Under the pieces are notes generated by a model, which made no database searches, was not told the origin of the DNA, and saw only the letters and a program-made list of their open reading frames with translations. From assembly GCA_032158295.1 (NCBI GenBank), contig CM063253.1, positions 21,319,583 through 21,383,582 of the forward strand: a DNA stretch of 64,000 nt, given 5' to 3'. Below, piece by piece: positions 13,301-22,300 of the stretch (the stretch's first letter is position 1; each line of letters begins with the position of its first letter). The translations under genes and the position numbers were made by a program. The DNA is from Pycnopodia helianthoides. Taxonomy: Eukaryota > Echinodermata > Asteroidea > Forcipulatida > Asteriidae.

Positions 13301-16300
13301 TGTGATTTGACTATTGAGCAATGGTTTGACCACTGACCTTCAACCACAATGGATTATGCGTATCTTTCTTCAAAGGAAGGGTATACTTTTGGTAATTGTG
13401 AAAGACTAGCATCTTCACTTGGTGTATCCCAACATATGCATAAAATAACAAACCTGTGAAAATATTGGCTTAATTAGTCATCGAAGTTGCAAGAAAATAA
13501 TGAAAGAAACCAACACCCTTGTTGTATAGATCTGTGTGCTTTCAGATGCCTGAGAAAGGCTTCATGCCAATGTTGTTCACAATAATGTTCGCCACTCTTT
13601 GAAGGCAGGTCACACCATTTTTGAAAGATATAGCTGCAACATTAAACTATACATCATATGAAAGAGCTTTAAGAGAGGAACACAGAACAGCAAAAAAATC
13701 AAAAGCGACATTGGGTTCTCGAGTTATCGCAAAAAAACTATACCCAATTTGCATAGCGCATTTAGCCACTACTTGGCAAAAAGGCAAAAACACACTTTTT
13801 CCAGTTTTACACTTAACAATTCTTTATGAATTACTATGTAAAGGCAATTTGTTTTTTATGTTTCCTGGAGTGGTGATCACATAGAGAATCAGAGAAAAAA
13901 AATTGGGTTGCTAAGGTTTTCCGTTTTTTCCCAGTGAATTGAGAAAAATTGAGATTTCTTCCAATTTCTTCAACGGTAAAACAAAAAAAGGCCAAAAAAA
14001 GACAAAGTACAGCTAATTAATATGCAAAAGTAGTATAAAATCTTAATGCAATGACACAGAAGTATGAAACTTTGAACATATGATGTTCAAGTATAGACCT
14101 TTATTCCTGAAAAAGATTAAATAATTTAAGGATGCGTTATGTAAATTAGCCTTATTAATTTGCATTTTTTTTACCAAAAACGGCTAATTAAATATGCGTA
14201 ACTACTATAACTTCTGATCGGAATGACCGAGAAGGGTGATATTTTGTACGAATCAAGTATGCATATAGGCCTTTGTTCAAAAATAAGATTTACATTGTTT
14301 CAGACAACAGTATGCAAATTAGCCACAAGTTCTTTCACTTCATTCGGGGAGGAATTACCGACATTCAGTTGGACCAATTCATCTAGGCATTCAATTGTAT
14401 CCTCAAGAAGGGCATCCGCACTCTCGGTCTCAATATCGTGTAAACTCATGCCAACTGTACCTTCATCTGTTGATGCTAGTAGGGTTGAATAACCCTTTCT
14501 CTTTTTGGTTGTACCATCTGTGTGCATGGTCACTTCAGTTTTTGAAGCTAGGATTTTGCCACGTGCACACTCTTTGTTCAACATGGCTTGCTCTACCGCT
14601 AGGTATTGTATGAGCGTAGGTTTAGGGAGCCTACCAACATTCATTTTACCTACATCTCTTAACACAATTCTTATTATATCTGACACATTCCTACTACCTA
14701 CCCCTCGTGCAATTAATTCAAAACACACAAGTCTTATCTTATAGTGTAGACGCCTGCAAGGAGTCTTCCGAGCCATGGCAAAGCATGACAGGGAAGTTTA
14801 CTTGGAGAACCTCTCCAAGAGCATCGACAACAACTTCTCCCACCAAAACCTCAAAGCTGCATACAAAGTCATCAAAGAACTCCGCCCAAAATCTGAAAGG
14901 AGCGTGAACTCGACCATAAACAAGTCCATGGTTCTCCCTGCTCATCTGACGAGGAATCTCTAGACAGATGGAAGGAGCATTTTGAAGCTGCCCTTAACCA
15001 CCCACCAGCTCCATCTTGTCCAGACCTGGACATTCCAGTAGCTCCTCCAATAGACCTCGAGCCTGAGGATGCTCCCACCCTCGAAGAGGTGAAGTCAGCC
15101 ATCAGAAAGCTAAAGAACGGTAGAGCAGCTGGTCCCGACCACATCCCCCCTGAGCTCTTGAAGTGCGCCATCGACCTGATCAGTGCTGTTCTCCACAAGC
15201 TCTTCCTTCAGGTATGGCGATCAGGAAAAGCCCCGGCAGAGTGGAAAGAGGGCATCATAGTTACATTATACAAAGGGAAGGGCCCCCGCACTGACTGCAG
15301 CAGCTACCGGCCCATCACGCTTCTATCTGTTCCACGGAAGGTTTTTGCTCACGTCCTCCTGGCCCGGTTGAACCCCCTGCTTATTGAGCACAGACGACCA
15401 GAGCAATCTGGTTTCACGGCTGGTCGCTCCGCCATGGATGCCATTCTCGCCCTTCGTCTGCTGTCCGAGCTGCATCACGAGTTCCAACAACCCTTTTCAG
15501 TGGCCTACGTTGACCTGAAGGCAGCTTTTGACTCGGTCGATAGGAAAGCACTTTGGAAAGCCCTCCAAGGCATAGGAGTTCCAGACCATCTCCTCACTCT
15601 CATCAAGGATCTCCATACCAGCACCACCGCTAGGGTGCGCCAAGGAAGGAATACCTCCGAAAGCTTCCCCACAAGATCTGGTGTAAGGCAGGGCTGCATC
15701 CTGGCACCCTCCCTTTTCTGCCGTGCGATGGACTGGATCCTTGATAGGGCTACTATGGTAGGGATCACCGTCGGTCAGTCCAGGTTTTCAGACTGGACTA
15801 TGCAGATGATGTCGCTCTCGTCAGTAACAATACCAACAATCTGAATACTGCAATCCAGTCTTTTCAGTGCGAGGCTGCCTACCTTGGCCTCAACATCTCT
15901 TGGCATAAAACGAAAATGCAAACTCTAGGTCCGGGCGGCTCCGGCACTCCTTCTCCTTCTCATGTTGTGGTGAATGGCCAGTCTGTCGACATTGTGGAGG
16001 ATTTTGTATATCTGGGAAGCAAGATCTCCAAACACCGTGGACGCACCTCGACGCCTCGGTCTCGCTTCATCCGCTATGAACAGCTTACGCAGAATTTGGA
16101 GGCTAAAGAGTCTAAAACTCACCACCAAGCTGGGCATATACCGGACATGTGTCATTCCCGTCCTGCTATACGGCTCAGAAACCTGGACCCTTCTCAAACC
16201 CGACCTCAGAAGACTCGAGTCATTCCACCAGAGGTCTCAACGCTCAATCCTAGGCATCCAGTGGTTCAATTTCATCAGTAACATCGAGGTCACCCACTGG

Positions 16301-19300
16301 ACAGGACTGCCTACCATCAACTACCATATCCAACGTCGCCGCACCGCCTTCTTCGGTCACGTCGCTCGCCTGGCTGACAACATCCCAGCCAAAAGTGCTC
16401 TGGGCATCGCCGTCGATTCCAGGCGAGGCAAACCACCAGGTCCCGGCTGGAAGAGACCCCGCGGTTGTCCCAGGTCATCCTGGCAAGAACAACTGGGTCG
16501 GCCAAGCGTGATTGACGGCATGTGGGACGAAGCTGTAGGACGTGGGCACAGGAGATCGGCGCGACGGACCTTTGCTGTCTATGCGGACGAGTGAGTGAGT
16601 GAAGTCTTATCTCATTTGTATACTTTCCATTTTCGTATGAACACACTTCTTTATCATTCATGATGTCATCTAACTGACATTTGAGGTCTTCATTCTCTGC
16701 CTCCAGATTGCTTACTTGTTTGGTCAAAACTTTTTTGGCAGTCTTACTTGCCTTACTGCTATTCTTAAAATAACTTCTTGAATCACCTTTTGCTTTTTTT
16801 GCTATCTGTAAGCACTTAATGTTTTCTTCTAGTTTCTGGATTTTCTTGTTCAGTTTCTGCTTTTCTTTGAACCCCTCAGCCAGTTCCTTTTCCTTTTCCT
16901 CCAGGTCTGCATCTCGTCGTTGCAACCTTCTCACGACATTTTGCTTTGACAGGGTACTTACTTCTTTCTTCAGATCGGAACTAATCTGTTGAGCCTCTTC
17001 CAAAGCCCGTTCTAATTTCTTAAGTGCCTTGCTTTTCTTTGTGCATTCCTCTTTTGTTAATTGATGGCTCAGCACTTCATCCTGCCAGAGGTCAGTCAAG
17101 TACTCCATGCAGTCACCAAAATGATCTAGCGTTTCACCCGAAATGAAATCTGGATAGAACTCCAAATCACTTTCATAATCTGAATCAAGATCTACATCAT
17201 CTACATCATCGTCGCTCTCTTCATGAGGGGCAGGTTTTGGGAGTGGCATGGAGTACACAGAGCTGAGAAAGTCATTCAACGGAGTTTGCCGCAATCTCTG
17301 TCGCGTCTGGTTTAAATTGCTCCAGTTGCTTTGTACGGTGCCAAGTGGGGGCTTATCTGTCTGAAAGAGGCTTGGCCACCAATTATCGATGACCGTCTGC
17401 CATGTGGTGTTGCTCTTTTCACGGTAGCGGAATAATTCAATGATCATGACATTAGTTATTGGCGTCTGGACTGCAGATGATGCCCCTGTGTAAAACGAGA
17501 AGAATCTTCATTTAGACCTAACATTCAATTTGTAAATTTAAGCAAAATTCAAAGCACGCAAAAATTGCTCATCAGCATCTCCAAACAAGATGAAAATTAT
17601 TTACATCTTGTTTTGGATAGGGCCTTTTATTTCTCCTTTTTATTCTGGTTAAACAAGTTTTGTTTTGTTGTGCTTTTTAACTGAATGTTTTTTTGTTTTT
17701 TGTTTTTAACTGATGGGACATTTGCAAGAAATTTTGTGACAAAATCATGCAACTTTACCTTGAAGAAGAGACTCTGGAGATATACCATTTGCTTCGCAAT
17801 GAGGTCCTATCTTTGGAGCTGACATTGTGAGGCCGGGAAATTCTTCAGCAAGGCTGATGATGTTGTTACTCGCTTTGGCATTGACAACATGGCGCTTAAT
17901 CTTTTTCAGAAGACCAGCCAGTGCAGGGAGTTTGAGGTTAAGGGCCTTGAAGATTGGTGGGAATTGAGATCTGTAAGACTTATCAGACAGGTCAATTCGA
18001 TTTTGAATCGTTTCAATAAAGGCTATGCATGGGGTTCCTTTCCAGTGACCTGTAAAACAAATAAAAGAGAAAATCAATTAAAGTAACCAAGTGATTTTGT
18101 TAATATTTCCACTTATTATTTGTAATCATTGTTGGAAACAATTTCTTTTTAAACAATCACAAAATGGAAATAACAACATAAATAAATTAAAAACTTTTTA
18201 TAACCAAGCACAGGCCAAGGCCTCCAGGTCATTTTTGAAATACATTTATTATATAATTTTAGCCCCAACAGGTATATAAATTATATTTTTACAAGGTAAA
18301 TAGTACAGCTCATTGTCAATAAATACATGTCATCCGTTCATGCTTCAGAAAACGGAATTAGAAATGTTCTGGAAAATTATCTTAAATACAAACGGAGTAC
18401 TTCCACAAAATAGAACAGCCAAAATTGCCCCGCCAGCTTCCCCAATTGGTCAATGTAGTCATAAACGTATCATGTGACCAGTTGTGTTGCATTTACTCAC
18501 CCCCCGTATTTCGTTAGTTTCAGGCCACTTTCAACTTACTTTCTATATTTTGTATTCAAAACAAGCACAAACTGCTATTTCTTTCTCGTATTATTACAAA
18601 ATGTTATAATAGAAATTACATAGGGACATAAAAATTTACCCGGAACACGATATTCTGTCAGCAATTCGTCCAATTCCACTGCACTCCAACCAGAAAGCTG
18701 TTCAACCTCGGCAAGAAGAGCGGATCATGTAGTTCCGGCGGCGTCGCGGTTTCTGAAACGACACGTAATTTTTCAAAGTTTCAGCACATAGTTTCGGACG
18801 GTTACACTTACATAAATGAATCGTTATATACATCAAAATGAAGCTTAGATGTCTATTTGCATGTGGTAGTATCGGATTATTTATAATCATCGTATTTCTA
18901 GTATAATTATTAGCTAGCTTACCCATCCGTCGTTTACCGCTTCTGGTCGCCATTTTGGAAAAATTCGATCGCACAGCAGTGTTGTATTGGAGTCCACCAG
19001 TCTAAAAATAGCTCTGTTGCCACGGTTGGTGACGTGTAACCTCCCGGACTCTACCATTCTTTTCAATGAATAGGGGTGCTTTTGGCTTTCAATCTTTTCT
19101 GTTTACACGCAGCGCACCGCGCTGTGGAAATGTTGCCGCGCGGCCGACAAAAGGGGTATTTTAAAATCGCGATAAAAACATTATTGCTCCCATTTCACAC
19201 ATGAAAAACACATCTCAAAGGTAACACTTCAAAGATTTCATCTGCTGACTTTATTTGTATGTTAAATGAACAGTTTTTTGTTAAACCCTTTTTCTATTTT

Positions 19301-22300
19301 CATACGGAGACCTAGATTTTCACTCTCACATGGTTTGTGTGTGCACATTTCCCGGTCGAGGTCGGTCAGCTGAATATTGTGTGTGCACAAGTGACCTGCC
19401 TACTCTTTGTCTGCTTGTTAAACTGTGCCAATTTCGTAGTAACAATGTTTGAAGATGACAACAGTTTGCCTCCAAAGAAGAGAAATCTATTACAATGGTA
19501 TAACAAAACAGTCGTTCCATGCTCTGTCTCTGTGATGAGGTCCATGGGTTTTGTAAACCCCTAAAAAAAATAGCACCCTTGGCACAACAATTGTATAACT
19601 ATAATGTACAGTCTCTTACCATTGGAACCTCCATTTGTAAATGTTGAGCCAACCTGTCAAAATAACCACAGAAGAAAAAGGGAGTTTATCTAAAAACACA
19701 ACATGGAATAAAGTAGAATACTGATAGTTTTTACAGACCACAGGGGACTACACTCCTCATCTGATGTCACTGGCTTAGCTTATCCTCGAGCCAAAAAGAG
19801 AGCTGGAACCAGCTACCATGTCAGAGACGTGGTCTCTACACCAGCATTCAAAACTTTTGTTTCATTGTGTTCGATTTCTGTTATCCTTGATTCAGTTTCT
19901 TTTTTAATTTGCCCTTCTTTAGCGAGGGGCTGTGTTGATTAGCGCTTTTATGAATGTCTTGTATTATTAATGAGCAGTTTTCAGTGAGTCTCAATGACAT
20001 TATGAGAGACGACTGTGTAACCCGTAAAAATGGACCGCTTGAATAAACTAAACAAAACTAAATGCTGGGGAAACTCGCTTAAGAAAAACTCAATCAATCT
20101 AAAGGATCGAATAGGGTAAAGACGCGAGGAAATGCAATAAGTGGGACAGTTACTTAAGTTGTAGGTGCCCTCAATAATTTGTATTCAACTTTTTTATTTT
20201 GTATTGGTTATAAAGCAATGACCAAAAACAAAACCAGTGATTGAGATACAGTAATAAAAAATAGTGATAAAACAATAACAGCAACACATCAATACTAAAC
20301 CCGGGAAACAGTGCTAACAAAAACATTACAGAAAAAACTCAAAACACAGTGCCAAAGAAAAGTTACAGATTAAAATCAAAATGACTTTAAAACCAAACAG
20401 ACCAAAGTTCTAGGCAGGAAAGTGTAAAAGATGGAGCAACAGGAAAGTTTTATGTGTTCAACTCCAATGCCGGTTTGTAACTGAATAGTCTTTAAAAAAG
20501 CATGGTCTTGAGAATAAACCATGGGGTCTCAGTTTCCATACAACCAGGAGTAATAACTTATCACTTGGGACAAATGGAATGAGGTCATGCAAATGGCAGT
20601 CATCACTGATAAAGTCTTTAGTTTTGGCTATGTCCTCGAGGGAAACACTATCAAGAAGGAGCAAAGGTATTGACCTAGGATCAAGGTACATGTAGAGCTA
20701 TTTAAGTTTAAAGGGGAGAATTTAAACAGATAAAATAAACATTTAAGAGTTATCCAGCCTTGTCACAACTGCAAGGACTTGTCCAAACAATAACTTTGTG
20801 GTACGGCCATTTATAGACTGGTCCCCTGTCTTAACCCATAAGGATACCGACAGGCACTGGTCTTACTGGCCCAATGATTTCATTGGATACATAGTTTTTA
20901 TTAGATAAATGTGCAGTGACGTACATGATTGGTCTGCCGTGATGTAATTTGTCAGCTTGCACTTTCGCATGCAACGCAGACCTGATACTTCACGACACGG
21001 CAATTGCCGTTGTTGCCCCTACCTATTGCCGCAATGCCCTTCAAAAATCCCACTTTTCACGGCAATTTTTGCCGTGCCCTTTCTCCTGATTTTTTTATAT
21101 TTAACGATATCCCAAGTTTGACATTCATCTCTTAAAATGACAGCAAATGAGCCGAAATAGCAACTGTCCAAAGTCGCGATGTCTGTGTGATACATTTAGC
21201 CCATTAAAAGTTTTTTTTTGTTGCTTTTTAAAAAAATATTCTGATACGATTGACGATGTCCCTGATCATTCATGTGCTGATCACAATCAACGGATTTGCA
21301 CAACGAATTAGGCAGTTAATCTGCCTGACCTTGTAAATTGTGCGCAATCTTCAGTTTGCGCTCTTTAGATAGGGCGGTTCAAGCGGCCGATTGGGCAAAA
21401 TGTGCGCAATCTGCAGCTTGCGCAAACCCGTGGAATGCGCCACACAGCGCCATGTACATACACATGCGCGCATCGCAATGAATTGTGGGTATTTTTCGCT
21501 TGTCGTCGAGTCGTTGGACATCGCAGGCTCAAATCACAGAGATATTTGTCATATTTTCCTGATATGTTCTGGTTTTTATTTCAATGTTGCCTAAAACATG
21601 TTAAACTGGTAAAAGTCAAACATTTTCTTTGTAGTAAAATAGCTTTTTTTCAGATTTTTTTAAAAACATTTTCTCCCCGTTTTTTTTAAAAAGCCAAATA
21701 AATAAAAAGTTTAGGGTCGCGGTGTAAAACTAGGGTCGGTCGGGTAACCGGAAACAGACCTAATTGGGAGCAAATGCAAACAAGTTTACATAATTAGGAG
21801 CAAATGCATACAAGTTTACATTAGGAGCAAATGCATACTTTCCCGAGCAATAGATTTACCTGGAAAGTCTGCTCCCATCTTGCCTCCCCCAAAGTCTCCC
21901 ATTCTAGCATAGCCTTGATTGCAAGGCTAATTCTAGCACTGTTGTCCAGTTGTTTGGGGTTTACAAAACTAGTCAAAGTTTATTGTAAACTGCATATTAA
22001 AGAGGTTGTGTGTCTTTTGAAATTGATACTGCTAATCTATAGACATGATAATGAATACCAACAGTAACTGATTGTTAATTCAGACTGACCAGAGCCAAAC
22101 CACAAGCAGGAAATGCCAGAACAAAATTACCACTCAGCATAAATCTTTTCAGAAGAATGTTGCTTTCAGACAAGGAACAAGGATAAACCAAGGTGGAATG
22201 TAAATTAGCATAGGCTGATCATAGAGCAACGGGCTGACAGGTCACAGACCCCCCCCCCCCAAAGCACAGAGTAGGGTCATTTCATCAAGGGGGAGGGGGT

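Larger units (their letters stand above)
14300..18953 (-). pseudogene. unrecognised four-exon gene inside a vasa intron, disrupted by a LINE and a frameshift
   Basis: Four exons on the minus strand: 18953-18923 ([10 protein letters not shown]), 18752-18640, 18049-17759, and 17485 down to 14300. The last is split by a LINE at 14740-16601. The predicted product has a conserved-looking N-terminal region ([39 protein letters not shown]), then an acidic Asp/Glu stretch, a long Lys/Glu coiled coil (about 150 residues) and a C-terminal part with [20 protein letters not shown]. All exon joins are phase 1 except exon 2, which is one base short. I do not recognise the family. It could be a host gene, or the transposase or accessory gene of a DNA transposon. 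No known catalytic motif was seen. Two separate lesions argue that this copy is inactive. Confidence 0.65.
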
